A stretch of 64,000 nucleotides of DNA, taken from the NCBI RefSeq assembly GCF_005116505.1, contig NZ_SWBR01000004.1, positions 186,001 through 250,000 on the forward strand, given 5' to 3'. Positions 19,372-28,397 of this stretch are shown one piece after another. Each line of letters opens with the position of its first letter. Positions within the stretch are counted from its first letter, which is position 1. The position numbers and the translations under genes were made by a program. The notes under the pieces were generated by a model, which was given only the letters and a program-made list of their open reading frames with translations, did not search any database and was not told where the DNA came from. This stretch comes from Pedobacter polaris (GTDB taxonomy: Bacteria > Bacteroidota > Bacteroidia > Sphingobacteriales > Sphingobacteriaceae).

Positions 19372-19863
19372 GTGAAAAAAATAGGTTTACTTTCAGATAC
19401 TCATGGTTACTTAGATGATGCTGTGTTCAAATATTTTGATGACTGTGATGAAATTTGGCATGCAGGAGATTTTGGGGCAGGGGTTGCAGAGCCCTTGGCA
19501 AAGTTTAAACCCTTGCGTGGCGTGTATGGCAACATAGATGGAAAAGAGATCAGGGCTGCATACCCAGAACATTTAAAATTTAACTGCGAAAATGTAGCGG
19601 TTTGGATGACCCATATTGGTGGTTATCCAAATCATTACGCCCCTCAAGTAAAAGCAGAGATTTACACTAAGCCACCAATGCTATTTATAAGTGGTCACTC
19701 ACATATTTTAAAAGTAATTTACGACGATAAAATTAAATGCTTGCACATTAACCCCGGTGCTGCGGGAAAACATGGTTGGCATAAAGTAAGAACTTTGATT
19801 CGTTTTTGCATTTCAGAAGAAAAAATACATACCTTAGAGGCCATAGAATTAGGGAATAGATAA
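19372..19863 (+). CDS. YfcE/MJ0936-type metallophosphodiesterase
   Basis: A 163-residue calcineurin-like phosphoesterase. All five metal-binding blocks are present: SDTHG, HAGDFG, YGNIDG, MTHIGG and SGHSH. YfcE-type enzymes hydrolyse phosphodiesters in vitro; the physiological substrate is not known. The start is GTG at 19372, four bases after the previous stop and giving MKKIGLLSDTHG, which aligns with the family N-terminus. The fbp gene follows 23 bases later, so the three genes 17556-20963 may form one transcript. Confidence 0.9.
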   Translation: MKKIGLLSDTHGYLDDAVFKYFDDCDEIWHAGDFGAGVAEPLAKFKPLRGVYGNIDGKEIRAAYPEHLKFNCENVAVWMTHIGGYPNHYAPQVKAEIYTKPPMLFISGHSHILKVIYDDKIKCLHINPGAAGKHGWHKVRTLIRFCISEEKIHTLEAIELGNR

Positions 19864-19886
19864 CGTATAAAATACACTAAGTACAT

Positions 19887-20963
19887 ATGGCTGGAATAAA
19901 AACACTGGGTCAATTCATTATTGAGAAACAATTAGATTTTCCTTATGCTAAGGGCGAACTTTCAAGGCTTTTGAGAGACATTGGCATTGCTTCTAAAATT
20001 GTAAACCGTGAAGTAAATAAAGCAGGCTTAGTTGATATTTTGGGAGATGCTGGCACCACAAACATACAAGGAGAAGAGCAGAAAAAGCTTGATATGTATG
20101 CAAATGAACAATTTATTGCTGCTTTAACCAGTGGTGGCGAATGTTGTATTGTGGCAACTGAAGAAGAAGATGAGTTTGTACCCATTGATTCCCCAGTTTC
20201 TAAAAACGCGAAATATATTGTGTGTATAGATCCCTTAGACGGTTCATCCAATATTGATGTAAATGTAGCTGTTGGTACTATTTTCTCTATTTACAGACGT
20301 AAATCTGTAGATGGTGATGCCACATTAGCCGATGTTTTACAAAAAGGTACAGACCAGGTTGCTGCCGGATATGTGATTTATGGCTCATCAACCATGTTGG
20401 TATATACTACTGGAAAAGGAGTGAATGGCTTTACCTTAGATCCATCTATAGGTGAATTTTGTCTCTCTCATCCTAATATGAAAATACCTGAAGATGGCAT
20501 TATCTATTCTATTAACGAAGGTAATTACGTACATTTTCCTGATGGGGTTAAAAAGTATCTAAAATATGCACAAGTAGAGGATTTAGCTACAAGAAGGCCT
20601 TATACTTCGAGATATATTGGCTCAATGGTAGCAGATATTCACCGAAATTTAATTAAAGGCGGAATTTATATCTACCCTACAACTGCGGCTTCACCTAATG
20701 GTAAATTAAGGCTTTTGTATGAGTGTAATCCAATGGCATTTATTATTGAACAAGCTGGCGGAGTGGCTTCTGATGGTTTCAATAGGATTTTAGATATCGA
20801 ACCCATAGAGTTACATCAACGTACTTCCATCTTTATTGGCTCCCCTAAAATGGTTAAAATGGCCGAAAACCTAATGGCAGAATTCTCTCCAGTTCTTCAT
20901 ACCATTAAATTAAATACTGATGAGAAGTTAGAAGAGCTTGGTATAGTAGGGGGGATAGATTAG
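19887..20963 (+). CDS. fbp: Fructose-1,6-bisphosphatase, class I
   Basis: FBPase removes the 1-phosphate of fructose 1,6-bisphosphate, the committed step of gluconeogenesis. At 358 residues it is near the class I length. [19 protein letters not shown] is the metal-binding signature, and [14 protein letters not shown] upstream carries the acidic metal ligands. [19 protein letters not shown] and [21 protein letters not shown] are substrate-binding segments; EQAGG includes the catalytic Glu. No allosteric domain is added. It lies at the end of a possible three-gene transcript; no terminator is evident before the next gene. Confidence 0.95.
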   Translation: MAGIKTLGQFIIEKQLDFPYAKGELSRLLRDIGIASKIVNREVNKAGLVDILGDAGTTNIQGEEQKKLDMYANEQFIAALTSGGECCIVATEEEDEFVPIDSPVSKNAKYIVCIDPLDGSSNIDVNVAVGTIFSIYRRKSVDGDATLADVLQKGTDQVAAGYVIYGSSTMLVYTTGKGVNGFTLDPSIGEFCLSHPNMKIPEDGIIYSINEGNYVHFPDGVKKYLKYAQVEDLATRRPYTSRYIGSMVADIHRNLIKGGIYIYPTTAASPNGKLRLLYECNPMAFIIEQAGGVASDGFNRILDIEPIELHQRTSIFIGSPKMVKMAENLMAEFSPVLHTIKLNTDEKLEELGIVGGID

Positions 20964-21045
20964 ACCAGTTTACTTATCAATTTTCAATTAACTTTTACAA
21001 CTTAGTTTGTTCACCTAAGTAACTAGGAAAACGGATTGGATGCCT

Positions 21046-21053
21046 TATCTTTG
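21046..21053 (+). promoter_or_regulatory. -7 box TATCTTTG upstream of the 194-residue gene
   Basis: TATCTTTG matches TAnnTTTG and lies 17 bases before the ATG at 21071. No -33 TTG is found at the usual distance. Confidence 0.5.
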
Positions 21054-21070
21054 CAAAAAAAAATAATTGG

Positions 21071-21655
21071 ATGAAAAAAACAGAAGAATTTCCAGCTTTA
21101 GCCTATGTTGTTACGACTTTAACGAAAGCAATAGCAGATTCGAAAGTAGAGCAAGGATCAGCAAATGAATATACAATTAAGGATGGAAATGATGAGATAC
21201 ATCTAAAACAAGCATCAAGTCTCAATGATAATTCAATATTGATCACAGATAAAAGGAACATTATTTTCAGTGAAGACTTATTAGAAACCTTAAAGCACAT
21301 TCACAATAGTGTAAAAGGAGATGATATCCTAAAAGCTTCTTTAAAAAACACAACTATTATCATCAACGGATTGGATATTGAGACTGAATTGGTATTTCAA
21401 GCAGTTAAAGATTTTTTAGATCAATTAAGTAATAGCTACCAATTTATGCAAACTGTTGAAAGTAGTGTCACTAAAATTGGCACAGGGTTTAAGTTTGGTA
21501 AACATATTTTTAGGTTAAACATTACGAATGAACCACAGAAAGTTATAATAGAACCAAGATTTGTTGAATCTTTTGATGCCACTATCCAAAAAACTATTTC
21601 TGAAGATATGATTAAAGTTCAGCTGGCTGTAAATAAGATGTTTAAAGTAAATTAA
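21071..21655 (+). CDS. Hypothetical protein, 194 residues
   Basis: I do not recognise this family. The protein has no signal peptide or membrane segment and is predicted cytoplasmic, with mixed helix/strand composition. A -7 box 17 bases upstream, a strong start (MKKTEEFPALAYVVTTLTKA) and base use like its core neighbours argue that it is real. It lies between fbp and the convergent rnhA, with a hairpin just downstream. No catalytic motif is apparent; residues 60-130 contain repeated acidic/hydrophobic patterns that look like a compact domain. Confidence 0.7.
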   Translation: MKKTEEFPALAYVVTTLTKAIADSKVEQGSANEYTIKDGNDEIHLKQASSLNDNSILITDKRNIIFSEDLLETLKHIHNSVKGDDILKASLKNTTIIINGLDIETELVFQAVKDFLDQLSNSYQFMQTVESSVTKIGTGFKFGKHIFRLNITNEPQKVIIEPRFVESFDATIQKTISEDMIKVQLAVNKMFKVN

Positions 21656-21676
21656 ACATCAGTAATGCATTTAAGT

Positions 21677-21716
21677 CAAAGTCTTATGTCGTAAGCAATT
21701 ATGATATAAGACTTTG
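21677..21716. terminator. Hairpin between convergent genes
   Basis: CAAAGTCTTAT (21677-21687) pairs perfectly with ATAAGACTTTG (21706-21716); the right arm is followed by tctttta. It probably terminates the 194-residue gene, although the T-run is short. Confidence 0.6.
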
Positions 21717-21799
21717 TCTTTTAAGGCTAATGGATGAATGTTTTAGCCCCATTTTAACAATGAAGAATAGCTACCCGTTTGATTGTTATTAGATCAGTT

Positions 21800-22273
21800 T
21801 TATAGCAGGTTGTTCTGTTTCTTTTCAGCTTCAAAAAAAGTATCGATAGCCAATTGACTTTTATTTTGCGAGGCGGCTACAGCCAACCTGTCGCATCTTT
21901 CATTTTCTGGATGGTCATTGTGTCCTTTGATCCATACAAATTTAATTTGATGGAGTTTATGTTGAGCAAGATATTGTATCCATAGGTCTTTGTTCTTTTT
22001 GTCTTTAAAAGCCTTTTTAACCCATCCAAATACCCATCCTTTTTCTACAGAATCTACAACATATTTAGAATCTGAGTAAATGGTAACCTGTTGTCCGGGA
22101 TTTTTTAAGGCTTTTAATCCTTCAATTACAGCCAATAATTCCATTCGGTTATTGGTAGTTAACCTAAAACCACCACTCAATTCTTTTTCGTGGATGCCAG
22201 AACGTAAAATAACACCATAACCGCCTGGCCCTGGGTTACCGCTTGCTGCGCCATCTGTATAAATTTGTATCAT
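21800..22273 (-). CDS. rnhA: Ribonuclease HI
   Basis: RNase HI cuts the RNA strand of RNA-DNA hybrids during replication and repair. The 157-residue protein matches the usual length. IYTDGAASGNPGPGGYG carries the first catalytic Asp, TTNNRMELLAVIEGLKAL the Glu, and TIYSDSKYVVDSVEKGW the second Asp. WIKGHNDHPENERCDRLA gives the loop His and the last acidic residue, so the DEDD set is complete. The basic handle region (KKAFKDKKNKDLW) is present. The -7 box TAGCTTTG ends eight bases before the ATG, so the leader is very short. The gene diverges from tRNA-His. Confidence 0.95.
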   Translation of the reverse strand: MIQIYTDGAASGNPGPGGYGVILRSGIHEKELSGGFRLTTNNRMELLAVIEGLKALKNPGQQVTIYSDSKYVVDSVEKGWVFGWVKKAFKDKKNKDLWIQYLAQHKLHQIKFVWIKGHNDHPENERCDRLAVAASQNKSQLAIDTFFEAEKKQNNLL

Positions 22274-22281
22274 AAACTAAG

Positions 22282-22289
22282 CAAAGCTA
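22282..22289 (-). promoter_or_regulatory. -7 box TAGCTTTG of rnhA
   Basis: TAGCTTTG on the minus strand matches TAnnTTTG with eight bases to the ATG at 22273. Confidence 0.55.
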
Positions 22290-22401
22290 GCTTTTTACAT
22301 CGTAATTTGAGCTTGGAAGGTTAAAATCAATAAAAATTTAAAATTCAATCTATTGGTTTTTAATCAATTAAAATATTGTGTGTTGAAATTTTTAAAAAAA
22401 T

Positions 22402-22431
22402 TTGATTAGCTTATTAAAAGTCGTACTTTTG
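22402..22431 (+). promoter_or_regulatory. Promoter of tRNA-His
   Basis: TTG at 22402-22404, a 19-base spacer and TACTTTTG at 22424-22431 form a full Bacteroidota promoter. The mature tRNA begins 18 bases after the box. It is the cleanest promoter in the window. Confidence 0.85.
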
Positions 22432-22448
22432 TAACTCTGAAAAAACAC

Positions 22449-22523
22449 GGTGGTTGTAGCTCAGTTGGTTAGAGTATTGGTTTGTGGTGCCGAGGGTCGT
22501 GGGTTCGAGCCCCATCAGCCACC
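22449..22523 (+). tRNA. tRNA-His (anticodon GTG)
   Basis: A full cloverleaf can be drawn. The acceptor stem is GTGGTTG/CAGCCAC, with an extra G at position -1 opposite discriminator C, the hallmark of tRNA-His. The D arm is GCTC/GAGT. The anticodon stem TTGGT/GCCGA encloses loop TTGTGGT, and the T arm is GTGGG/CCCAT with loop TTCGAGC. The CCA end is not encoded (CCT follows). A promoter lies upstream and a terminator directly downstream. Confidence 0.95.
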
Positions 22524-22532
22524 CCTAGTTTT

Positions 22533-22563
22533 AAAGCAGTTCTGAAAAGAGCTGCTTTTTTTG
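22533..22563 (+). terminator. Rho-independent terminator of tRNA-His
   Basis: AAAGCAG pairs with CTGCTTT, extended inside by TCT/AGA, and runs into seven to eight T residues. Most of this element is repeated at 35583-35613. Confidence 0.9.
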
Positions 22564-22567
22564 TTTA
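22537..22567 (+). repeat. Direct repeat, left copy (tRNA-His terminator)
   Basis: These 31 bases are identical to 35583-35613 (offset 13,046). Four more bases upstream match with one difference, and partial similarity (shared tttattt) continues beyond the right end. It may be the left boundary of an inserted segment. Confidence 0.8.
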
Positions 22568-22891
22568 CAGCGTTTATTTTTAATTAATTATACATGAAAA
22601 CTTCTACTTAAAGATGGTTCGGTATTTTGAAGTAAAAAATATTTATTTTTTCAAAAGTGCGTTTTTAAGCAGTTGAAGACTATTTTTCTGGTTCGAGCCC
22701 TCGACATTTAGTTCGCCTATAAGCTGTTTTTATGCTAAGTTTAAGTTTTTTAAATATGTTAGTAATGATAAAATCAAATGTCAAAAAAATAATTTGCTTG
22801 GATTAAGATTATTCCATTGCCCCTACATCATCTATAATTAGTAAATTGGCCTCCTTTTTTGTATTTTTGAAGGAATTAGGATTGTAAGAAA
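22568..22891. other. Intergenic region between tRNA-His and the first ECF sigma gene
   Basis: This AT-rich stretch has no convincing gene. At 22690-22700 it holds GGTTCGAGCCC, identical to the T-arm of the nearby tRNA-His (22502-22512), followed by unrelated bases. A -7 box TATTTTTG at 22862-22869 lies 22 bases before the sigma-factor ATG. On the minus strand 22808-22855 could encode a short peptide containing LLIIDDVGAME, which is too short to assign. Confidence 0.5.
22862..22869 (+). promoter_or_regulatory. -7 box TATTTTTG of the first ECF sigma gene
   Basis: TATTTTTG fits TAnnTTTG and ends 22 bases before the ATG at 22892. The only nearby TTG (22846-22848) is too close to be a normal -33 element. 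Confidence 0.45.
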
Positions 22892-23494
22892 ATGACAGTG
22901 AATCCTCTTTTGGATGAAGTAGAAATCCTGGTTAAAATAGCGGGAGGGGATCAGCGTGCCTTTACCATTCTATTTAAGCATTACCAGCGTTTTGTGTTCA
23001 GTTTTAGTAAAAAGATCACTCATTCAGAAGAAAGTGCGGATGAGGTCGTACAGGACATCTTTCTGAAGATCTGGCTGGCACGGGAAAATTTACCGCAGGT
23101 GAAGAATTTTGGCGCTTACCTGAATCGAATAGTGCGTAACCATTCGCTGAATGTGGTGCGCCAACATTTGCAACAGACGAAGTCAGCCGGAGAGTTTAGT
23201 AAGACCTTTTCCGAAGCCGATGAATCGACCATCTTGCAGCTTAATTACAATGAGACCAACAACCTGTTGAACCAGGCCATAGCGGAACTGTCCCCACAAC
23301 AGCGAATGGTGTACCGGTTATGCCATCAGCAGGGGCTGAAATACGATGAGGCTGCCGCCCAGATGAATATCTCTTCCCAAACGGTTAATGCTTATATGAA
23401 AGATGCGCTAAAGAAAATCCGCATCTACTTTAAAAAGCATGCAGTTGTTTATCCGCTTTTAATCCTGAGCCTCTTCGATAAGCATCACTTTTAG
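22892..23494 (+). CDS. ECF-type RNA polymerase sigma factor (Bacteroides-expansion family)
   Basis: A 200-residue sigma-70 factor that should direct RNA polymerase to the receptor operon downstream. Region 2 covers about residues 25-95 (RAFTILFKHYQRFVFSFSKKI through DEVVQDIFLKIWLARENL). Region 4 (about residues 130-185) has LSPQQRMVYRLCHQQGLKYD and a helix-turn-helix with NISSQTVNAYMKDALKKIR. The hydrophobic C-terminal tail (YPLLILSLF) is common in this family. It lies upstream of a FecR anti-sigma gene and a receptor with an STN domain, the arrangement of cell-surface signalling. Its codon use is richer in G and C than the core genes to the left, and it is the first gene inside the repeat-bounded segment. 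Confidence 0.92.
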   Translation: MTVNPLLDEVEILVKIAGGDQRAFTILFKHYQRFVFSFSKKITHSEESADEVVQDIFLKIWLARENLPQVKNFGAYLNRIVRNHSLNVVRQHLQQTKSAGEFSKTFSEADESTILQLNYNETNNLLNQAIAELSPQQRMVYRLCHQQGLKYDEAAAQMNISSQTVNAYMKDALKKIRIYFKKHAVVYPLLILSLFDKHHF

Positions 23495-23628
23495 GCCAGG
23501 TATAAAAATTATTGTTCTGATTTAAAATGAGTTGTGATTAATTTTGTTCCTCACTACCCTATAAGCTGAGACAGCAGGTGTCAATATTATTAAATGGTTA
23601 ATTTATTATTAACCAAAGGATATTGACT

Positions 23629-24801
23629 ATGGAAAATAATATCAGACTTCAGTTATTGATCAGCAAATACTTGGATAGGTCTCTTTCGGGGGCGGAAAAG
23701 AATGAACTACTAGGCTACTTTGATGACCCTGTATTTCTAGTGGAGATTGAGGAGCGCTTTGGAATGGAATATGAACAGGAACTTGGCGCGGATGAAATAA
23801 ACGATATTCGTCAGATGCAACTGTTGCAGTACGTATTCCAATATGAGACGCCAGATCAAGAAGAACAAATCCGGAAAGTTAAGCTGTGGCCACAAATTGG
23901 CATCGCAGCTGCGGTTGCCACAATCATTATATCGGTAGGTATATGGTTCTACAAAAATCAGAATAGTGTTGCTACCGATCAGCTTGCCTGGGTGAATGAC
24001 GTTGCCCCTGGTAAAAATGGTGCAACCCTGACCTTGGCAAACGGTCAAAAGATCCTGATCAAGGATGCCTTAACAGGAAATATTGCTACGCAATCCGGAG
24101 TAAAAATATCAAAGACAGCCGATGGGCAGATCATTTATGAGATTATAGAAGGCAACAATGGTGAAATAACATACAACACCCTGACTACTACTCGTGGGGA
24201 ACAGACACAGGTGCGTTTACCTGATGGAACACTCGTGTTTCTAAATGCCGGGTCTTCACTTAAATACCCTACAAGTTTTGCGAAAATCGGTAGAAGGCAG
24301 GTTTTTTTAACGGGAGAAGGGTATTTTGAAGTGGCGAAGGATAAAGTCCATCCTTTCATTGTAAAAACCGACCAACAGGAAGTGGAAGTTTTGGGTACCC
24401 ATTTTAATATCAGCAGTTACGACGATGAGCCTGCAACTAGAACAACCTTAGCGGAAGGTTCCGTAAATATCATTGCAAATGGCATTAACAAGACCCTAAA
24501 GTCAGGTGAGCAAGCGGTTTTGGTAAATAATAATTTAAGTGTAATTAATATCAATCCTGAAGATGTTGTTGCTTGGAAAAATGGCCTCTTTGTTTTCAAT
24601 GATGAAAGCCTGGAAAGTATCATGCGTAAGGTGTCAAGATGGTACGATGTAGAAGTTTATTATCAGGACAAGCTCCCCGCTACCTCGTATCTTGCGTCAT
24701 TATCGCGCTCAAAAAATCTATCAACCTTAATCAACATACTTGAAAAATCAGGAGACGTTCACTTCAAAATACAGGGAAGGAGGGTTGTCGTGATGAAATA
24801 G
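23629..24801 (+). CDS. FecR family anti-sigma factor
   Basis: A 390-residue inner-membrane regulator that should hold the upstream sigma factor inactive until the receptor signals. A cytoplasmic N-terminal domain (residues 1-85) is followed by one membrane helix (about 88-108). A periplasmic FecR domain comes next; RGEQTQVRLPDGTLVFLNAG, LTGEGYFEVAKD and VLGTHFNISSY are its recognisable parts. The C-terminal DUF4974-type domain has FVFNDESLESIMRKVSRWYD. The ATG at 23629 is preferred over a TTG two codons upstream. It sits 134 bases after the sigma gene and before a hairpin and the SusC-type receptor. Confidence 0.92.
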   Translation: MENNIRLQLLISKYLDRSLSGAEKNELLGYFDDPVFLVEIEERFGMEYEQELGADEINDIRQMQLLQYVFQYETPDQEEQIRKVKLWPQIGIAAAVATIIISVGIWFYKNQNSVATDQLAWVNDVAPGKNGATLTLANGQKILIKDALTGNIATQSGVKISKTADGQIIYEIIEGNNGEITYNTLTTTRGEQTQVRLPDGTLVFLNAGSSLKYPTSFAKIGRRQVFLTGEGYFEVAKDKVHPFIVKTDQQEVEVLGTHFNISSYDDEPATRTTLAEGSVNIIANGINKTLKSGEQAVLVNNNLSVININPEDVVAWKNGLFVFNDESLESIMRKVSRWYDVEVYYQDKLPATSYLASLSRSKNLSTLINILEKSGDVHFKIQGRRVVVMK

Positions 24802-24833
24802 ACCTCTACTTTCAAAATGACAATCAAAAGAAG

Positions 24834-24861
24834 CCGGTTTTCGACAGCCATCGAAAACCGG
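24834..24861 (+). other. Perfect hairpin between FecR and SusC genes
   Basis: CCGGTTTTCGA and TCGAAAACCGG form an 11-bp perfect stem with a six-base loop, 33 bases after the fecR stop and 67 bases before the preferred receptor ATG. No T-run follows, so it is not a plain terminator; it could be a processing, stability or attenuation element. A comparable hairpin lies at the same place in the second operon (46527-46550). Confidence 0.6.
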
Positions 24862-24928
24862 TAAACATTGGATTGTCCCATTAAATAATGTGCAAACAAG
24901 ATTCAACAAAACCCAACTAAACAAATGT

Positions 24929-27900
24929 ATGAAATTTTACTATCTATATAGGCCGAAATACGGTAGCTATATAAACAACCAATTATTGCGTATTATGAAA
25001 TTAACCGTACTCATAATTTCCTTATTCTTACTTCAGGTAAGTGCCGCTACCAATGCACAAACCATTACCCTGAATGAAAAAGCTGCATCTCTTGAAAAGA
25101 TTCTTAAAGCAATCAGGGATCAGACAGGATATGATTTCATTGGCAATACCAAACTCATCAGATCGGCCGACCCTGTTACCATTCGTGTAAACAAAGCCTC
25201 TATCAACGAAGTACTGAGAATATGCTTTGGAAATCAACAGCTTACTTATATTGTTAAGGATAAAACAATCATTTTAAAGAGTATTGTGCAAAGTACAGAA
25301 ATTGTTGCACAGCGCACTTCGGTAATAAATGGAACTGTAGTTTCAGATGATGGTGAGATTCCTTTAGCCAATGCCACTATTCTGGCTGTAGGTACCGATA
25401 TCAAAGCTTATACAGATCAGAATGGAAAATTTTCCATCACCGTGCCTGAATCGGTTAAGATATTGAGAGTCACTTATATTGGGTACGACCCCAAGGATTA
25501 TAAAATAGACATAAAGTCTAAACAGGTCGTTATACGACTTATGCTTCAAAATAATTCTCTAGATGAGGTTGTGGTAAGGACTGGGATATACAAAAGACCA
25601 GTAGAGAACTTCACCGGTTCAGCAAAAACAATTACGGCTGAAGAGTTAAAAAGAGTTGCTCCCAGCAATATCCTTGCTGCCATAGGTATACTCGATCCTG
25701 CCTTTAGACTTCCAGAAGACATTAATCTGGGTGCAGATCCTAACAGGTTGCCCGACATAGAGCTTAGGGGACAAAATAATTTTCCTGTTCAGGCCGATGC
25801 TTCTGGTGCTACCAGTAGTGCTTCGTTACGAAATGTATATGGAGATAAGCCAAACGCACCGTTATTTGTACTCGATGGTTTTCAGGTAAATCTGCAAAGG
25901 ATCTTTGATCTGGATATGAACAGGGTTGAACGGATCACGATCTTGAAGGATGCCGCGGCAACTTCTATCTATGGTTCAAGAGCGAGTAATGGTGTAGTGG
26001 TTATAGATACACGCCAGCCTAAAGAAGGCTCGGTGAGGATTTCTTACAGAGGTGGTATTACTGTAACCGCACCTGATCTGAGTAGTTATGACCTGTTAAA
26101 TGCTTCTGAAAAGCTGGCGTTTGAAAAGGAAGTTGGTTTTTATAAGGACAGCGGTACATGGCCGTATCTGCAGACCGTAAGGGATGCAGAATATAATGAG
26201 CGATTGAAAGCGGTGACTAGCGGAGTAGATACCTACTGGTTGTCTCAACCCCTGCAGACTGGCTACGGAAACAATCACTCACTTTATCTGGAAGGAGGTG
26301 ATCAGGTAGTGAGATATGGTATCAACCTAAGCAACCAGAATGATGTGGCGGTTATGAAAGGTTCGGGCCGAGACCGTATGAACGGAGGTGTAACACTTAC
26401 CTATCGCAATTCAAAACTTTTATTTTCAAACGATTTGAGCATCAACAATGTAAAAGCTACAAATAGTCCATATGGCAGTTTTGGTGATTATACCAAACTG
26501 AATCAATACTGGTCGCCCTATGATGAAAATGGACAATTTGCTAGATTCCTTGGTGAGCCAAGAAGAAACAGTACAGGCGTACTTTATGCGAACTATGGAA
26601 ATCCGCTTTACAATGCAGTATTGCCGAGCAAGGATTTCAACGAACAGCTGGGCTTTACTAACAACTTCAGATTTGAATGGTCGGTATTGAACTGGTTACG
26701 CATCATGGGTGGTGTTGGTTATACCCACAACAATACCTCTTCAGATTATTATTTATCAGCCAGAAATACCTCATTTGAATCATTACCCATCACCGAACGG
26801 GGGAGATACAACAAAGGGACGGGCAAAACTGACCTGATAGATGCAAACCTAGGCTTTGACATCCGCAAAACCTGGAAGAAAAATCTGATATTCGTGACCG
26901 GTAGTATGAATGCTAATCAGGGTAAAGAACAGACTTTCAATACCTCAGTAATTGGCTTTCCAAATGAAAAAGTGGCTGAACTGATCTTTGCCAGTAAGTA
27001 CGATCCTACTACAACAAAACCGTCGGGAACCCAAGGAATCAGCCGCCTGATCAGTGGAAGAATGAATGCCAACTATGCCTACGATAACAAATACCTGTTT
27101 GATTTCTCCGTCAGCCTTGATGCTTCTTCACAGTTTGGCAAGGACAGAAGTGTGGCACCTTTCTGGTCAGCAGGTTTAGGCTGGAACGTCCACAGGGAGA
27201 AATTTATGGAAACTGTCAAGTTTGTTAGTTTCCTTAAGATCCGTGGTTCTGTGGGTACTACCGGCGACCAGAACTTTCCTCCTTACATGGCTTTGAGTAC
27301 TTACAACTATTATTCTGACCAGTTTTACCTGAACCAATTGAGCGCATACCTTGTTGGATATGGAAATTCGACATTGGGCTGGCAAAAAAGCTTAAAACGT
27401 GGTGCCGGGGTTGATGCAACTTTATGGAACAACAGGATCAGTTTATCTGGAGACTTCTATTACAACACCACTAACGACCTGATTCTTGATATTACTACTC
27501 CTCCTTCTTTGGGCATCAGCAGCTATAAAGAAAATGCGGGTGCATTGCGGAATATCGGATGGCAGGGTAATGTAAACGTAAACATCATTCAAAGACCTAA
27601 AGATACCTTCTACTGGAGAGCGGGGCTATCGGTTTACGGAAATACAAATACCATCACCAAAATCTCAAACTCTCTGAAAAAACTGAATGATGCTGCCAAC
27701 GCAATTGATCAGAACATAAATGATCCCAACAGGAAAAAACCTAAGAATTATTACCAGGAAGGGCAGTCGCTGACATCCTTATATGTGGTAAGGAGTCTTG
27801 GTATTGATCCGGCAAACGGACAGGAGATCTATCTTGACAGAAACGGCAATTCGACCTATGTTTGGAGTTCCAATGATAAAGTTCCAGTAGGCGATACTAG

Positions 27901-28381
27901 GGCGAGAGTTTCGGGTACATTGAGCACGGGAGTTGATTATAAAGGTTTCGGATTTAACATTTACATGTCCTACCGTCTGGGTGCAGATCTGTACAACCAG
28001 ACTTTGGTAGATCGTATAGAAAATGCAGACATCACTTTTAACGTCGATCGAAGAGTATCAAGCGACAGGTGGAAAAAACCTGGTGACCATAAGTTCTTTA
28101 AAGGCATCATCGGTAGTGCAGATGGTAAGGCTGTAGTAGAAAGCACACTTGCAACCTCCAGATTTGTGCAAAAGGAATACATGCTGGAAGCTTCAAGGGT
28201 ATCATTTACTTACCAGTTCCCAGAAAGTCTGAAATGGCTGAAACAGGCACGCCTTTCCAACACAAGGCTTGAACTATATATTGCCAATCCTTTCCAGATT
28301 TCTACCATTAAAAGAGAGCGTGGACTGGATTATCCGTTCGCACACAGTTTCACGTTCAACATATCCACAAGTATATTCTAA
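24929..28381 (+). CDS. SusC/RagA-type TonB-linked receptor with STN domain
   Basis: This outer-membrane receptor should import the ligand caught by the SusD-type lipoprotein downstream and signal its presence. From the ATG at 24929, residues 1-44 are a long signal region ending VSAATNAQ. The STN domain follows (about 45-120; EKILKAIRDQTGYDFIGN), which contacts FecR. A carboxypeptidase-regulatory-like domain (about 130-215) comes next, then the plug with NAPLFVLDGFQV and ILKDAAATSIYGSRASNGVV, the SusC signature, and the barrel to the C-terminus. A GTG at 24890 would add 13 residues but is less like the family N-terminus. It is 17 bases from the SusD gene, so they are co-transcribed. Confidence 0.93.
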   Translation: MKFYYLYRPKYGSYINNQLLRIMKLTVLIISLFLLQVSAATNAQTITLNEKAASLEKILKAIRDQTGYDFIGNTKLIRSADPVTIRVNKASINEVLRICFGNQQLTYIVKDKTIILKSIVQSTEIVAQRTSVINGTVVSDDGEIPLANATILAVGTDIKAYTDQNGKFSITVPESVKILRVTYIGYDPKDYKIDIKSKQVVIRLMLQNNSLDEVVVRTGIYKRPVENFTGSAKTITAEELKRVAPSNILAAIGILDPAFRLPEDINLGADPNRLPDIELRGQNNFPVQADASGATSSASLRNVYGDKPNAPLFVLDGFQVNLQRIFDLDMNRVERITILKDAAATSIYGSRASNGVVVIDTRQPKEGSVRISYRGGITVTAPDLSSYDLLNASEKLAFEKEVGFYKDSGTWPYLQTVRDAEYNERLKAVTSGVDTYWLSQPLQTGYGNNHSLYLEGGDQVVRYGINLSNQNDVAVMKGSGRDRMNGGVTLTYRNSKLLFSNDLSINNVKATNSPYGSFGDYTKLNQYWSPYDENGQFARFLGEPRRNSTGVLYANYGNPLYNAVLPSKDFNEQLGFTNNFRFEWSVLNWLRIMGGVGYTHNNTSSDYYLSARNTSFESLPITERGRYNKGTGKTDLIDANLGFDIRKTWKKNLIFVTGSMNANQGKEQTFNTSVIGFPNEKVAELIFASKYDPTTTKPSGTQGISRLISGRMNANYAYDNKYLFDFSVSLDASSQFGKDRSVAPFWSAGLGWNVHREKFMETVKFVSFLKIRGSVGTTGDQNFPPYMALSTYNYYSDQFYLNQLSAYLVGYGNSTLGWQKSLKRGAGVDATLWNNRISLSGDFYYNTTNDLILDITTPPSLGISSYKENAGALRNIGWQGNVNVNIIQRPKDTFYWRAGLSVYGNTNTITKISNSLKKLNDAANAIDQNINDPNRKKPKNYYQEGQSLTSLYVVRSLGIDPANGQEIYLDRNGNSTYVWSSNDKVPVGDTRARVSGTLSTGVDYKGFGFNIYMSYRLGADLYNQTLVDRIENADITFNVDRRVSSDRWKKPGDHKFFKGIIGSADGKAVVESTLATSRFVQKEYMLEASRVSFTYQFPESLKWLKQARLSNTRLELYIANPFQISTIKRERGLDYPFAHSFTFNISTSIF

Positions 28382-28397
28382 CTAAAACTATAGCTTT

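Noticed and set aside
22690..22700. Possible second tRNA near tRNA-His
   Set aside because: Only the T-arm text is present; no acceptor, D or anticodon stem can be built.
22808..22855. Minus-strand open stretch with LLIIDDVGAME, like a Walker B or IstB fragment
   Set aside because: Only about 16 codons, ends in a stop at once, and overlaps the sigma-gene promoter region; too short to call a transposase remnant.
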